Positions 14,074-23,580 are shown, numbered from the stretch's first letter. The stretch: 64,000 bases of DNA from Georgenia sp. EYE_87 (GCF_023148685.1 NZ_JAHXNL010000019.1:1-64000); one strand, 5' to 3'. Notes: generated from the letters alone by a model not told the origin. Made by a program: numbers and translations.

Positions 14074-14360
14074 ATGCGCCTCGCTGACCATCAGTGCGGG
14101 CTCGTGTCCGCTGGGCAAGCCGAGGAGCACCGTGTCACCGCACGTCCGGAGCCGCCTGTGTCGCTCCGGCGCCTGGTCGCGCGTGTGCCGTGGCGTGTTT
14201 GACGTCGCCCCCACTCGGCCCCGCAACTGGCCGGAGCGTCGGCGCAGAACCGCGCTGATCAGGTTGCTGCCACATGGTCGGAGGCGGACGGTAGAGCTGA
14301 GTCGCCGCTCGAGAGCTTCGGCCAGGGCATTGTCGGCGACGGGTGCCCTCGAGCTTGTCG
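14074..14360 (+). pseudogene. Decayed AbiEi-antitoxin/DUF559-type gene
   Basis: Three reading frames together resemble the actinobacterial family with an N-terminal AbiEi-like winged helix and C-terminal DUF559 nuclease-like domain. Frame one from ATG 14074 reads MRLADHQCGLVSAGQAEEH; the next frame continues RSGAWSRVCRGVFDVAPTRP and later WPERRRRTALI; a further shift gives ADGRAESPLESF, as found before the DUF559 core. The middle and the C-terminus are missing. So this looks like a frameshifted, internally deleted remnant. The match is from memory of the family pattern, not from a search. Confidence 0.6.
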
Positions 14361-14361
14361 C

Positions 14362-14982
14362 TCACCGGCCCTCGTCCACGTGCAGGACGCCCTCGCAGTC
14401 GTCGGCCGCCTCCACCGGGGCCGCCGCTCGCAGGCCGAGCCCCGGGCTCAGCTCGACGACGGCGCTCCCCGGTACGCCGAGGACGGTGGTGACCACGATG
14501 ATCTCCGTGCGCACCACGCCCGAGCCGGGTGCGAAGTCCCCGCACGGTGGCCAGTCGGCGGTCACCCGCACCGCGACCTCCTCCCCAGCGGCCACGGTGC
14601 GCGACGGCACCGCGGGACGGGCGAAGAAGTCCTCCGACCCCGCGGACGCGCCGAGAACCTCCACGGCCCCACCGTCCTCGAGCCGGCCCGACCGCACGGT
14701 GACCGGCAGCAGCGAGTCGTTGCGCACGGAGTAGACCGCGGCGGCCTCGTCGGGGTCGGTGAACGTGTACGCCTCTGCGGTCGTCGTCAGCGTTGCGCCG
14801 ACGGCACCGCTGGACGGCCCGAGGGCCAGGCTGGGCCGGACGACGGCGGCCGCGAGGCCCACGACGGCCAGCGCCAGCGCGAGGACGCCCAGCCCGACGG
14901 CGAGCACGGCGAGGTGCCGCCCCTCGAACCGGGCCAGGGCGGCTTGCCACCGGGCCGACGACGTCGTCTGCTGCGCTGCCAT
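14362..14982 (-). CDS. Membrane-anchored protein of unknown function
   Basis: 206 aa. A cytoplasmic N-terminus of about 25 residues is followed by one strongly hydrophobic segment (about 26-50) and an extracellular domain of about 150 residues rich in beta-type sequence. The outer part has two cysteines (in WPPCGDF and DDCEGVLH) that could form a disulfide. I do not recognise a family. The gene stands alone, its 3' end touching the decayed gene at 14074-14360. The 5' gap to the next gene (14983-15201) shows nothing beyond the promoter of that gene. Confidence 0.75.
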   Translation of the reverse strand: MAAQQTTSSARWQAALARFEGRHLAVLAVGLGVLALALAVVGLAAAVVRPSLALGPSSGAVGATLTTTAEAYTFTDPDEAAAVYSVRNDSLLPVTVRSGRLEDGGAVEVLGASAGSEDFFARPAVPSRTVAAGEEVAVRVTADWPPCGDFAPGSGVVRTEIIVVTTVLGVPGSAVVELSPGLGLRAAAPVEAADDCEGVLHVDEGR

Positions 14983-15201
14983 GGGCGCAGCATGGCAGCC
15001 CGCCGGCCGCCCTGGCCCCGTGCAGGCCGGGTTTCGGGGACGAGGTCGAGTTCGAGCGGATGCCGGAGACGGTCCTGGCCGGCCTCGCCCCGCGCGCGAC
15101 CGGGACGCGGACGACGGCGTAGCCCCGGCCGCGAGCCCCGCCGGGGTCCGCCGTCACCCGATCGGCGGCGTGCGGCGGGGACGGGGACTACCGTTCGTGG
15201 C

Positions 15202-16995
15202 ATGGGCACCGAAGCCCCCGCGCACCACCGTTCGCCGGCGGACGCGCCCCCGCGCCTGCTGCTCGGCCCCCTCCTCCGCCACGTCGACGAGACGAGCGCC
15301 ACCGTGTGGGTCGAGACGGACCGGCCGTGCGCCGTCGAGCTCCGGGCCGACGACCGCAGCGTGGTCGAGCGCACCTGGTCGGTGCACGGCCACCACTACG
15401 CGCTCCTCGCCCTGACCGGGCTGCCCCCGGCGTCGGAGCTCCCCTACGAGGTGGCGGTGGACGGCCGCCGCGCGTGGCCCGAGCCGGGGAGCCCGTACCC
15501 GTCGAGCGTCATCCGCACCATCCGGCCCGACGAGTCCCTGCGGCTGGCGTTCGGCTCCTGCCGCCGGTGCGCCCCCGACAACCGCCGTGCCCGCCGTGCG
15601 TTCGGCGTCGACGCCCTCGCCGGGCTCGCCGAGCGCATGGCGCTCACGCCGCACGAGGAGTGGCCCGACGCCCTGTTCCTCGCCGGTGACCAGATCTACG
15701 CGGACGACCCCTCGCCGGAGCTCACGAAACGGTTGAAGGAGGCTCACGACGGCGGCTCCCGGGCTGTGCGGGCCGAGGTCCGGAACTTCGAGGAGTACAC
15801 CTGGCTCTACCACGAGACGTGGTCCCCGCCCGCGGTGCGCTGGCTGCTGTCGACGGTGCCGAGCGCCATGATCCTCGACGACCACGACCTGCGTGACGAC
15901 TGGAACTCCTCGCTGTCCTGGCGCGAGTGGGCCACCGCCCAGGAGTGGTGGCGCGGCCGCGTCACCGGCGCGTTCGCCTCGTACTGGGTCTACCAGCACC
16001 TCGGCAACCTCTCCCCGGGCGAGCTCGCCGAGGACGACATGTGGGCGACCGTGCGCTCGACCGCCGACGACGACGAACGCACCCGTGCGCTGGACGAGTT
16101 CGCCTACCGGACCGACGAGGAGCCGACGACGGCACGGTGGAGCTTCTTCCGCGACTTCGGCACGGACGAGCACCAGATCCGCCTTGTGGTGGTGGACTCG
16201 CGCTGCTCGCGCCGGCTCGAGCCGGACGACCGGGCGATGGTCGACGACGTCGAGTGGCAGTGGGTCCGCGACCACGTCCGCGTCGACAACCTCGAGCACC
16301 TCCTCATCGGCACCACGCTGCCGTTCCTCCTGCCGCCCGGGATCCATCACCTGCAGGGCTGGAACGAGGCCGTCACCTCCCGTCGCGCCTGGGGGCCGCT
16401 GGTGGCGCGGGCCGGGGAGTGGCTGCGCCGGCTCGTCGACCTCGAGCACTGGGCGGCCTTCCGCAACTCCTTCGAGCAGATGACCGACCTGCTGGTCGAG
16501 ATCACCCAGGGCACGAACCCGCCGGCCAGCGTGCTGGTCCTCTCCGGCGACGTGCACTGCTCCTACACGGCGCGGGCGCGGCTGCCCGTCCCGCACCCGG
16601 CGACCGCCGTCCACCAGCTCACGCAGTCTCCGTTCCGCAATCCCATGGAGACCCCGCTGCGGGTCGCCTACACCACCATCGAGTGGAGCCCGCTCCAGCG
16701 GCTGTGGCACCGCATGGCCCGGTCGGCCGGCGTGGACGACGTGCGCATCGGGTGGGAGATCGACCACGGCCCGTGGTTCGTCAACGGCGTCATGACGCTC
16801 GTGGTCGTCGGGCGCGAGGCGCGGGTCGAGGTCGGCGAGGGGGACGTCCGCGACGGTCGCTCGTGGCTCACCCGGACCGTGAACATCCCGCTCACGGCGG
16901 CGCGCCCCACCGACCGCCCGCCGCGTCGCGCGGGCGCCCGGGCCTTCCGTCAGCCTCAGCCCGCCGGCAGGTGGCGGGCGACGAAGTCCAGCTGA
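15202..16995 (+). CDS. PhoD-like metallophosphatase family protein
   Basis: 597 aa with the layout of PhoD-like phosphodiesterases/phosphatases: an N-terminal beta domain (about 12-105, RLLLGPLLRHVDETSATVWV) and a metallophosphatase domain with FGSCR, LAGDQIYAD, ILDDHDLRDDWN and LSGDVHCSY as metal ligands. No Tat or Sec signal is seen, unlike secreted PhoD, so it is probably cytoplasmic; substrate unknown. TACCGT seven bases before the ATG marks a leaderless start. The 3' end overlaps the convergent peptidase gene by 40 bases. Confidence 0.88.
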   Translation: MGTEAPAHHRSPADAPPRLLLGPLLRHVDETSATVWVETDRPCAVELRADDRSVVERTWSVHGHHYALLALTGLPPASELPYEVAVDGRRAWPEPGSPYPSSVIRTIRPDESLRLAFGSCRRCAPDNRRARRAFGVDALAGLAERMALTPHEEWPDALFLAGDQIYADDPSPELTKRLKEAHDGGSRAVRAEVRNFEEYTWLYHETWSPPAVRWLLSTVPSAMILDDHDLRDDWNSSLSWREWATAQEWWRGRVTGAFASYWVYQHLGNLSPGELAEDDMWATVRSTADDDERTRALDEFAYRTDEEPTTARWSFFRDFGTDEHQIRLVVVDSRCSRRLEPDDRAMVDDVEWQWVRDHVRVDNLEHLLIGTTLPFLLPPGIHHLQGWNEAVTSRRAWGPLVARAGEWLRRLVDLEHWAAFRNSFEQMTDLLVEITQGTNPPASVLVLSGDVHCSYTARARLPVPHPATAVHQLTQSPFRNPMETPLRVAYTTIEWSPLQRLWHRMARSAGVDDVRIGWEIDHGPWFVNGVMTLVVVGREARVEVGEGDVRDGRSWLTRTVNIPLTAARPTDRPPRRAGARAFRQPQPAGRWRATKSS

Positions 16996-18821
16996 CGGCG
17001 CAGCTGGGAGACCTCCTCGTCGTCCACGACGGAGCCGTGGCCGGCGCCGTAGGTGTACAGCTCGACCGCGGTGTCGTGGTCCTCGCGGGCGTGCAGCGCA
17101 CCGACGTAGGAGTCGATCTGCCCGAGCGGGCAGCGAGGGTCGTTGCGGCCGGCGGTGATCAGGACGGGCACGCGGACCCGGTCCACGTACGTCAGCGGGC
17201 TGGACTCGCGGTAGCGCCCGGGCACCTCCTCCGGGGACCCGCCGAAGAGCGACCGGTCGAACGCCTGCAGGTCCGGCATCTCCTCGTGGTAGGCGGCGAC
17301 GTAGTCGGCCACCGGCACGTCCGCGAGGCCCAGCGCCCAGCGCTCCGGCTGGACGCCCAGACCGAGCAGGGTGAGGTACCCGCCCCACGACGCCCCGACG
17401 AGCACCGAGCGGGCCGGGTCGACGACGCCGCCGGCCACGAGGTGGTCGTGGACGGCCGCGACGTCCTCCAGCTCGGTCAGCCCCACCCGGCCCTCGAGCG
17501 CGTCGCGCCAGGCCGCGCCGTAGCCGGTGGACCCCCGATAGTTCACCGAGACGACGGCGAAGCCGTGGTCGACCCAGGCGGCCAGATACGGGGAGAACGA
17601 GTCGGAGCGGTGCCAGGCCGGACCGCCGTGGACGTCGACGATCGTCGGGTACGGGGCCGAGCCGGTCTCCGGCACGCGCAGCAACGCGTGCACCCGGCCG
17701 CCGGGGCCGTCGGCCCAGACGTCGCGGACGGGCACGGACGGCGCGGGCCGGTGCCCGCCGACGCTGATCACCTCCCGGCCGGTGGTGGCGGAGATGACCT
17801 GCCGCGGGCTGGCCGCGGAGGACCACCGCAGCCAGACGTCGCCGTCGGGCCGGGGCCCCGCCTCGGCCACCGAGCCGTCGGGCGGCCCGAGCGGGGTGGT
17901 GGTGCCGGTGGCGAGCACGTGCCGGTGGAGGCGGGTGCGGGCGTGATGGTCGACGGCGACGAGCAGGGTGCGTCCGTCCGGGTACCACCACGCCTCGGTC
18001 ACCTCGCCGGCCAGCGGGTTCCCGGCGCGGTCGAGCAGCCGCACGTCGCGCACCACCGCCGTGCCCAGGTCCCAGATCGCCAGCTCGGACCGGCCTCGCC
18101 GTTCGTGCCCGATCAGGAGCCGCAGGTCCCCGTCGAGCGGGGCGAAGTCGATGGCGCTGAGCGCCCTGCCCGGCCCGTCGTCGAGGTCGGCGACGACCGC
18201 GCCGGTGTCCGTGCGGACCACCCGCAGCGCCGGATGGCGGTTGTCGCCGCGCTCGGAGTGCTCGATCGCCACGAGATTGCCGTCGTGGGACAGGGCGGCG
18301 GCGACGGCGTCGTTCGGGTGGCGGTAGAGCAGCACGGGCGTGTCGGTGCCGTACCCGGTGCCGCCGACCACCACCTGGTGCACGGTGGTGCCGCGGTCGT
18401 CGGTGCGGCCGACGACGGCGGTGCCGTCCCGCGCGAGGAGCAGCCCGGCGGGGTACGCGTCCGGCAGGGAGACGGGGTCCTGCACCCCCTGGCCGGGCGG
18501 GGAGCCGAACGGCTGACGGCGCCAGCGGCCGAACTCGTCGCCGTCGGTGTCGTCGAACCACCACACCCACGCCCCCCGGGGGTCGATCGCGCACGTCGTG
18601 GTGCCCTGTGCCCGGTCCGTGGCGGGCACGAGCCGGCCGGTGGAGGCCTCGAAGGAGTGGACCTGCAGCACGCCGCGGTCCGTCGCGACGACGACGGCGC
18701 GGTCCGGGGCGTCCTCCGCCCACTCGGGCAGCTCGACCTCCCGGGCGCGCAGGCGCAGCTCCCACTGCGGCGGCGGCCACGCGTGCGGGTCGGTGCGCGG
18801 GGCGGGTGAGGTGGTGCTCAT
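16956..18821 (-). CDS. S9 family serine peptidase (prolyl oligopeptidase-like)
   Basis: 621 aa. The N-terminal 370 residues have the repeated WD-like pattern of a beta-propeller, the C-terminal 250 the alpha/beta hydrolase domain of S9 peptidases. The nucleophile elbow is GASWGG, the acid lies in AGRNDPRCP and the histidine in GAGHGS. There is no signal peptide, so it acts on cytoplasmic or imported peptides; acylaminoacyl peptidase activity is plausible. TACGCT six bases before the ATG indicates a leaderless transcript. Confidence 0.9.
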   Translation of the reverse strand: MSTTSPAPRTDPHAWPPPQWELRLRAREVELPEWAEDAPDRAVVVATDRGVLQVHSFEASTGRLVPATDRAQGTTTCAIDPRGAWVWWFDDTDGDEFGRWRRQPFGSPPGQGVQDPVSLPDAYPAGLLLARDGTAVVGRTDDRGTTVHQVVVGGTGYGTDTPVLLYRHPNDAVAAALSHDGNLVAIEHSERGDNRHPALRVVRTDTGAVVADLDDGPGRALSAIDFAPLDGDLRLLIGHERRGRSELAIWDLGTAVVRDVRLLDRAGNPLAGEVTEAWWYPDGRTLLVAVDHHARTRLHRHVLATGTTTPLGPPDGSVAEAGPRPDGDVWLRWSSAASPRQVISATTGREVISVGGHRPAPSVPVRDVWADGPGGRVHALLRVPETGSAPYPTIVDVHGGPAWHRSDSFSPYLAAWVDHGFAVVSVNYRGSTGYGAAWRDALEGRVGLTELEDVAAVHDHLVAGGVVDPARSVLVGASWGGYLTLLGLGVQPERWALGLADVPVADYVAAYHEEMPDLQAFDRSLFGGSPEEVPGRYRESSPLTYVDRVRVPVLITAGRNDPRCPLGQIDSYVGALHAREDHDTAVELYTYGAGHGSVVDDEEVSQLRRQLDFVARHLPAG

Positions 18822-18879
18822 GGTCGAAGCGTAGGGCGGGGGCGGGGCGGCGGTGCCCCCGCCGCCGCCGTCCCGGACC

Positions 18880-19716
18880 CTACGCCGCGGCCGGCGGCGC
18901 GATGTCCGGCGGGACGGTGCGCGGCGGCGCGGCGCCGGGCCCCGTCTCGGCGGCGGCCGGCGGACGCGCGGTGTCGAGCGTGCGCAGGAACTCCATCGGG
19001 ATGGGGAAGGCGATCGTGGAGTTCTTCTCCGAGCCGAGCTCGAGCAGGGTGCCCAGGAGGCGGAGCTGCAGGGCGGCGGGGTGCGCCTCGAGGACGAGGG
19101 CGGCGTCGCCGAGGTTGGCGGCGGCCTCCTTCTCGCCGAGGGCGTGGATGACCTTGGCGCGCCGGTCGCGCTCGGACTCCGCCTGGCGCGCCATCGCGCG
19201 GCGCATGCCCTCGGGCAGGATCACGTCCTTGACCTCGACGATCGTCACCTTGACGCCCCACGGGTCGGTGACCGAGTCGATGACCTGCTGCAGCCGCTGG
19301 TTGACCTCGTCGCGCTTGGTGAGCAGGTCGTCCAGCGAGGTCTGGCCGAGGATCGAGCGCAGCGTGGTCTGGGCGATCTGCTGCGTCCCGAAGCGGTAGT
19401 CGTCGATGGAGAGCACGGACCGGATGGCGTCCACGACGTTGAAGTACGTCACCGCGTTGACGTGGACCGTGACGTTGTCCCTGGTGATGATGTCCTGCGG
19501 CGGGACGTCGTAGGTCTGGGTGCGCAGGTTGACCCGGATGAGACGGTCGACCACGGGGATGATGAAGATCAGTCCCGGCCCCTTGAGCGGCTGGATGCGG
19601 CCGAGCCGGAGGATGACGCCGCGCTCGTACTCGGGCAGCACGTGCACGGCGGCGAGGATGAGCGCCAGCACGACGAGCGCGGCGACGCCGAGGCCGATGA
19701 GGAGTCCGGTGCTCAT
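18880..19716 (-). CDS. Slipin / SPFH (band 7) membrane scaffold protein
   Basis: 278 aa. One N-terminal hydrophobic helix (about 4-26) is followed by the SPFH domain with YERGVILRLGRI, the ITRDNVTVHVNAV strand and VKDVILPEGMRRAMARQAE, the hallmark of prokaryotic stomatins/slipins. Such proteins form oligomers at the inner face of the membrane. The start overlaps the stop of the upstream nfeD-type gene (ATGA), the classic nfeD-slipin pair in which the membrane protease is thought to cleave the slipin C-terminus. The tail here is Pro/Ala rich. Confidence 0.93.
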   Translation of the reverse strand: MSTGLLIGLGVAALVVLALILAAVHVLPEYERGVILRLGRIQPLKGPGLIFIIPVVDRLIRVNLRTQTYDVPPQDIITRDNVTVHVNAVTYFNVVDAIRSVLSIDDYRFGTQQIAQTTLRSILGQTSLDDLLTKRDEVNQRLQQVIDSVTDPWGVKVTIVEVKDVILPEGMRRAMARQAESERDRRAKVIHALGEKEAAANLGDAALVLEAHPAALQLRLLGTLLELGSEKNSTIAFPIPMEFLRTLDTARPPAAAETGPGAAPPRTVPPDIAPPAAA

Positions 19717-21251
19717 GACGAGTCCTTCCGTGGTTCTGTCCCCCCGCTGACGGTGCTGCCCTCCACGGCAGCGGTGGTGGGCGCGTCGCCGGCCGGTCCG
19801 GCGACGACGGGCCCGTCCGACACGACGGGCGGGCCCGGTGTGACGGGCGCGTCGGCGACCAGCGCGGATCCGACGTCGTCCTCCGGGATCCGGGCGGCGC
19901 GCGAGGCGCCCAGCGCGGCCGCGGGGTCGACCAGCAGGGTGAGTCCGTCGAGGCCGACGACCCTGACCTCGCCGCCCGGCACGAGGGTGGGCCCGGTGCT
20001 GCGCACCGACCACCAGGACCCCTCCGTGAACGTGCGGCCGGCGGTGCCGTCGGCCTGGTCGACCAGGACGGTGCGGCCGGTGAGCAGGTCGGCACCGGTG
20101 GCCGTCGACGGCAGGTGCCGCGTGCGCACCACGACCCGCCCCGCGAGGATCGCCGCGACGGCCATCACGACCGCCAGCGGCACGGCCGCGGCGGGGTCGA
20201 CGGAGATGCCCTCCGAGGAGTCGAACAGGAAGAACGCGGCGAGCACCAGCACGACGGCACCTCCGAACGCGAACCCGGCCACCCCGGGCGCGAACGCCTC
20301 GGCCGCGAAGAGCGCGACGGCGACCACCAGCAGCAGCACCCCGACGGCGTCGACCGGCAGGACCGAGAGGGAGAACAGGGCGAGGACCAGCGCCACCGCG
20401 CCGGTCGAGCCGGCCACCCCCACCCCCGGGGTGGTGAGCTCGTAGATGAGCCCCAACGTCCCCAGGGTGAGCAGGAGGAAGGTGAGGTTGGGGTCGGCGA
20501 GAACCTGCAGCACCCGCCGGAACAGGCCGAGGTCGTGCCGCTCGACGACGGCCCCGGCGGTGCGGACCGTGAGCTCCCGCTCGCCGGCCACCGTGACCAC
20601 CAGGCCGTCGGCCACCTCCAGCGCGCCCGCCAGGTCGATGGCGCGCCCGTCGGCCACCCCGAGCGCGAGCGCCTCCTCGAGGGTCGCGCTCCGCCCGTCG
20701 CGCACGATGTCCTCGGCGAACTCCGCGTCCCGGCCCCGGAGGTTCGCCAGGGCGACCGCCTGGGCGGCGGCGTCGTTGACGATCTTGTCCGAGACCTCCT
20801 CCCCCTCCAGGCCCACCGGCGTCGCGGCGCCGATGGTGGTCCCCGGCGCCATGACGAGCACGTGGGAGGCGAGGGAGATGATCGCGCCCGCCGAGCCGGC
20901 GCGGGCCCCGGCGGGGGAGACGTGGACGACCACCGGCACCTCGCTCGCCAGGATGTCGCCGACGATGTCGCGCATCGCCGTGACGAGCCCGCCGGGCGTG
21001 TCGAGCTCGACGACGTACGCGGCGTGGCCCCCGTCGCGCGCCCGCCGGAGGCCGTCGGAGACGTGGTCGGCGACGACGGGGGTGATCGGGGTCGCGAGGG
21101 TCGTCACCAACACCCGGGGAGCGTCGTCGGGCCTCGGGGCGCCCGAGGCCGGTCCGACCAGCGCGACCGCCGAGACCACGCCGGCCAGAACCGCGAGGAG
21201 GCCCAGCAGGCCGGCCAGCAGCCGGCTCGCGGCGGCGCGACGTGCTGTCAT
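19713..21251 (-). CDS. nfeD: NfeD-family membrane-bound ClpP-class serine protease
   Basis: 512 aa from the ATG at 21251. Domain order: N-terminal signal/anchor, a ClpP-like protease domain (about 50-260, with LDTPGGL and the Ser region AGARAGSAGAII), five or so membrane helices, then the NfeD OB-fold. An ATG eight codons upstream (21275) lies inside a likely -10 (TAGCAT), so the later start with GAGG upstream is preferred. It is cotranscribed with the slipin gene and probably works with it in membrane protein quality control. Confidence 0.92.
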   Translation of the reverse strand: MTARRAAASRLLAGLLGLLAVLAGVVSAVALVGPASGAPRPDDAPRVLVTTLATPITPVVADHVSDGLRRARDGGHAAYVVELDTPGGLVTAMRDIVGDILASEVPVVVHVSPAGARAGSAGAIISLASHVLVMAPGTTIGAATPVGLEGEEVSDKIVNDAAAQAVALANLRGRDAEFAEDIVRDGRSATLEEALALGVADGRAIDLAGALEVADGLVVTVAGERELTVRTAGAVVERHDLGLFRRVLQVLADPNLTFLLLTLGTLGLIYELTTPGVGVAGSTGAVALVLALFSLSVLPVDAVGVLLLVVAVALFAAEAFAPGVAGFAFGGAVVLVLAAFFLFDSSEGISVDPAAAVPLAVVMAVAAILAGRVVVRTRHLPSTATGADLLTGRTVLVDQADGTAGRTFTEGSWWSVRSTGPTLVPGGEVRVVGLDGLTLLVDPAAALGASRAARIPEDDVGSALVADAPVTPGPPVVSDGPVVAGPAGDAPTTAAVEGSTVSGGTEPRKDSS

Positions 21252-21276
21252 CGTCCTCACGTCCTCGCCACCCATG

Positions 21277-23034
21277 CTAGGCCTGCGCGGCGACGTCCTC
21301 CAGCAGCTCGGGGTGCGCCGCGACGAGGGTCAGCCAGCCGCCGGAGAGGTTGCGGGCGTCGAGCCCCACGCCGCGCAGGATCCGCGTGGCCAGGTAGGAG
21401 CGGACGCCCGAGGCGCAGTGCACGCTGACCGGCCTGCCGCCGGCGGCGTCGCGCACCTCGTCCAGGCGGTCGCGCAGCTCGGTGTGCGGGACGTTCAGGG
21501 CGCCGTCGAGGTGTCCGCCCGCGAACTCCCCGCGCGAGCGCACGTCGAGGACCAGGCTGCCCGCGCGGACCTCCGCCAGGTCCCACGCCTGCCACTGGGG
21601 CATGGTGCCGTCGAGGACGTTCTGCGCCACGAAGCCCAGCATGTTCACCGGATCCTTCGCGGAGCCGAAGGGCGGCGCGTACGCGAGCTCCAGCTCGGCG
21701 AGGTCGTCCGCCCCCATCCCGGCCCGCAGGGCGGTCGCGAGGACGTCGATGCGCTTGTCCACCCCGGCGCGGCCCACGGCCTGCGCGCCGAGCAGCGCCC
21801 CGTCCGGGGCGAAGCTGGCGACGATGTGGACCTGCTCGGCCCCCGGGTAGTAGCCCGCGTGGTGGCCCGGGTGGACGTGCACGACCTCGTGGTCGATCCC
21901 CGCCCGACGCAGCGTGGCCTGGTTGGCGCCGGTGACGGCGGCCGTCAGGCCGAACACGCGCACGATGGCGGTGCCCAGCACCGGGGCCTGCGGCGTGGTG
22001 CGCCGCCCGCAGATGGAGTCCGCCGCGCGGCGTCCCTGACGGTTCGCCGGCCCGGCGAGCGGCACGGGGCCGGTGGCCCCGGTGACGGCCTGGACGACCT
22101 CGACGGCGTCACCCACCGCCCAGATGTGCGGGTCCGAGGTGCGCTGGTCGCCGTCGACGCGGATGGCGCCGGAGGCGCCGAGGTCCAGCCCCGCCTCGCG
22201 GGCCAGCGCGGAGGCGGGCCGCACGCCGACGTTGACCACCACGAGGTCGGCGGTCACCTCGGTGCCGTCCGAGAGGGTGACGACGACGGGACCCGCCGGG
22301 CGGACCGTCTCCTCCCCGTAGTCCGCGGCCTCCGCGGCCGGGCGGATCCTCTCGGCCCCGACCCCGAGGTGGAGCCGGACGCCGTGGGAGGTGAGCTCCT
22401 CCGCGAGCAGCGGGGCGAGCTCGTCGTCGAGGGGTGGCAGCACGTGGTCGGCGAGCTCGACGACGTGGACGGTGAGGCCCCGGGCGGCCAGCGCCTCGAC
22501 GGCCTCGAGCCCGATGAACCCGGCCCCGACGACGACGGCGGTCGGCGGCTCGCCGGCCCGCTCGCCGTCGTCCCGGCTCGCGAGGAGCCCGTCCACGGTG
22601 GCGCGCAGCGCGTCGACGTCGGGCACCACCCGCAGCGCGTGCACGGCGGGGTGGTCGAGGCCCTCGACCGGCGGGCGCACCGCGGTGGCTCCGGGGGCGA
22701 GCAGCAGCGCGTCGTACGGCTGGCGGTACGTGCGCTCCGCGGTCCGGACGGTGACCTCCCGCGCGCCCCGGTCGATCCCGGTGACCCGGTGCCCGGTGCG
22801 CACGTCGAGGTTCAGGGTCGACGCCAGGGTGGCGGGGGTGTGCAGGAGCAGGGCGTCGCGCCGGTCGATCTCGCCGGAGAGGTGGTACGGCAGGCCGCAG
22901 TTGGCGAAGGAGACGAAGTCCCCCTGCTCGAGCACCACGATGTCGGCGTGCTCGTCGAGCCGCCGGGCGCGGGCCGCGGCGCTCATGCCGCCGGCCACGC
23001 CGCCCACGACGACGATGCGCCGGGAGGCGGTCAC
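21277..23034 (-). CDS. CoA-disulfide reductase with C-terminal rhodanese domain
   Basis: 585 aa flavoprotein. Residues 1-450 are a pyridine nucleotide-disulfide oxidoreductase with FAD motif GGVAGG, the single active Cys46 in NCGLPY, a second nucleotide site (VVVGAGFIGLE) and a C-terminal dimer domain. Residues about 480-585 are a rhodanese with active Cys in HCASGVRS. Fusions of this type reduce CoA persulfide or polysulfide. The GTG start overlaps the stop of the rhodanese gene upstream, so both respond to the operator at 23452. Confidence 0.92.
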   Translation of the reverse strand: MTASRRIVVVGGVAGGMSAAARARRLDEHADIVVLEQGDFVSFANCGLPYHLSGEIDRRDALLLHTPATLASTLNLDVRTGHRVTGIDRGAREVTVRTAERTYRQPYDALLLAPGATAVRPPVEGLDHPAVHALRVVPDVDALRATVDGLLASRDDGERAGEPPTAVVVGAGFIGLEAVEALAARGLTVHVVELADHVLPPLDDELAPLLAEELTSHGVRLHLGVGAERIRPAAEAADYGEETVRPAGPVVVTLSDGTEVTADLVVVNVGVRPASALAREAGLDLGASGAIRVDGDQRTSDPHIWAVGDAVEVVQAVTGATGPVPLAGPANRQGRRAADSICGRRTTPQAPVLGTAIVRVFGLTAAVTGANQATLRRAGIDHEVVHVHPGHHAGYYPGAEQVHIVASFAPDGALLGAQAVGRAGVDKRIDVLATALRAGMGADDLAELELAYAPPFGSAKDPVNMLGFVAQNVLDGTMPQWQAWDLAEVRAGSLVLDVRSRGEFAGGHLDGALNVPHTELRDRLDEVRDAAGGRPVSVHCASGVRSYLATRILRGVGLDARNLSGGWLTLVAAHPELLEDVAAQA

Positions 23035-23426
23035 CGGCGCACCGCCCCGCCCGCGCGCTGCCAGGCGCCGATGCCGCCGGAGACGCTCGTGGCGTCGAAG
23101 CCGAGCGCGCGCAGCTGCTTCGCCCCCGTGCGCGAGCGCATGCCCGAGGCGCACATGACGACGACGGGCCGGTCCTTCGACAGGCGACGCGCGCCCTTCT
23201 CGACGTCGGCGAGCGGGATGTGCACGGCCTGCGGCGCGTGGCCGGACCGCCACTCGGCCTTCTCGCGCACGTCGACGAGGCTCGCACCCTCGCGGACGAG
23301 CTCCACGGCGCGCGTCGCGGTCACGGTGGAGCCCAGACGCCCGTCGGACGAGCCTGCGAAGAGGGCTCTGAGCCGGTCGAGCAGGGAGGGGGACGCGGAG
23401 GGCGGCGGGGTGGGGGATGAGGTCAT
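23031..23426 (-). CDS. Rhodanese-domain sulfurtransferase
   Basis: 131 aa: a short Ser/Pro-rich N-terminus, then one rhodanese domain with the active Cys92 in CASGMRSR. That loop resembles YgaP/PspE-type rhodaneses, which bind persulfide sulfur. AAAGGAA lies seven bases before the ATG. First gene of a two-gene operon with the CoA-disulfide reductase, transcribed from a promoter carrying the CstR-type site 23452-23467. Confidence 0.9.
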   Translation of the reverse strand: MTSSPTPPPSASPSLLDRLRALFAGSSDGRLGSTVTATRAVELVREGASLVDVREKAEWRSGHAPQAVHIPLADVEKGARRLSKDRPVVVMCASGMRSRTGAKQLRALGFDATSVSGGIGAWQRAGGAVRR

Positions 23427-23451
23427 GGGAGTTCCTTTCGTCGTCGTCTCA

Positions 23452-23467
23452 ATACCCATGGGGGTAT
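23452..23467. promoter_or_regulatory. CstR/CsoR-type operator 1
   Basis: ATACCCATGGGGGTAT, an inverted repeat 26 bases before the rhodanese start. The same RTACCC-N4-GGGTAK layout occurs at 23565, 24459 and 27492, each in front of a sulfur gene or the regulator gene itself. G-tract inverted repeats flanked by AT are how CsoR/CstR family operators look. Confidence 0.82.
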
Positions 23468-23564
23468 CAATATTCCCGGACGTGCGCGGCCGTCCGCCGG
23501 GACCACGGTCCCGCCTCACCCGGCGCCGGGCGAGCGGTGGGAATACGCTGGGCCCTGTGGTGTT

Positions 23565-23580
23565 ATACCCCCCAGGGTAT
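23565..23580. promoter_or_regulatory. CstR/CsoR-type operator 2
   Basis: ATACCCCCCAGGGTAT, 26 bases before the thioredoxin ATG at 23606. With operator 1 it sits in the divergent promoter region 23427-23605, so both transcription units should be repressed together. Confidence 0.82.

Noticed and set aside
14983-15201. Possible small gene end (DEVEFERMPETV) before the PhoD-like gene
   Set aside because: No start codon with a ribosome site in that frame and no family recognised; the frame runs through the antisense of the upstream gene.
15154-18780. Open frame of 1208 codons on the minus strand across the PhoD-like and peptidase genes
   Set aside because: It is an antisense/out-of-frame artefact of high GC: Arg/Gly/Ala/Pro-rich, no domains, and it covers two well-supported genes.
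21252-21275. NfeD start at ATG 21275
   Set aside because: That ATG lies within the probable -10 TAGCAT; the ATG at 21251 has a better ribosome site.
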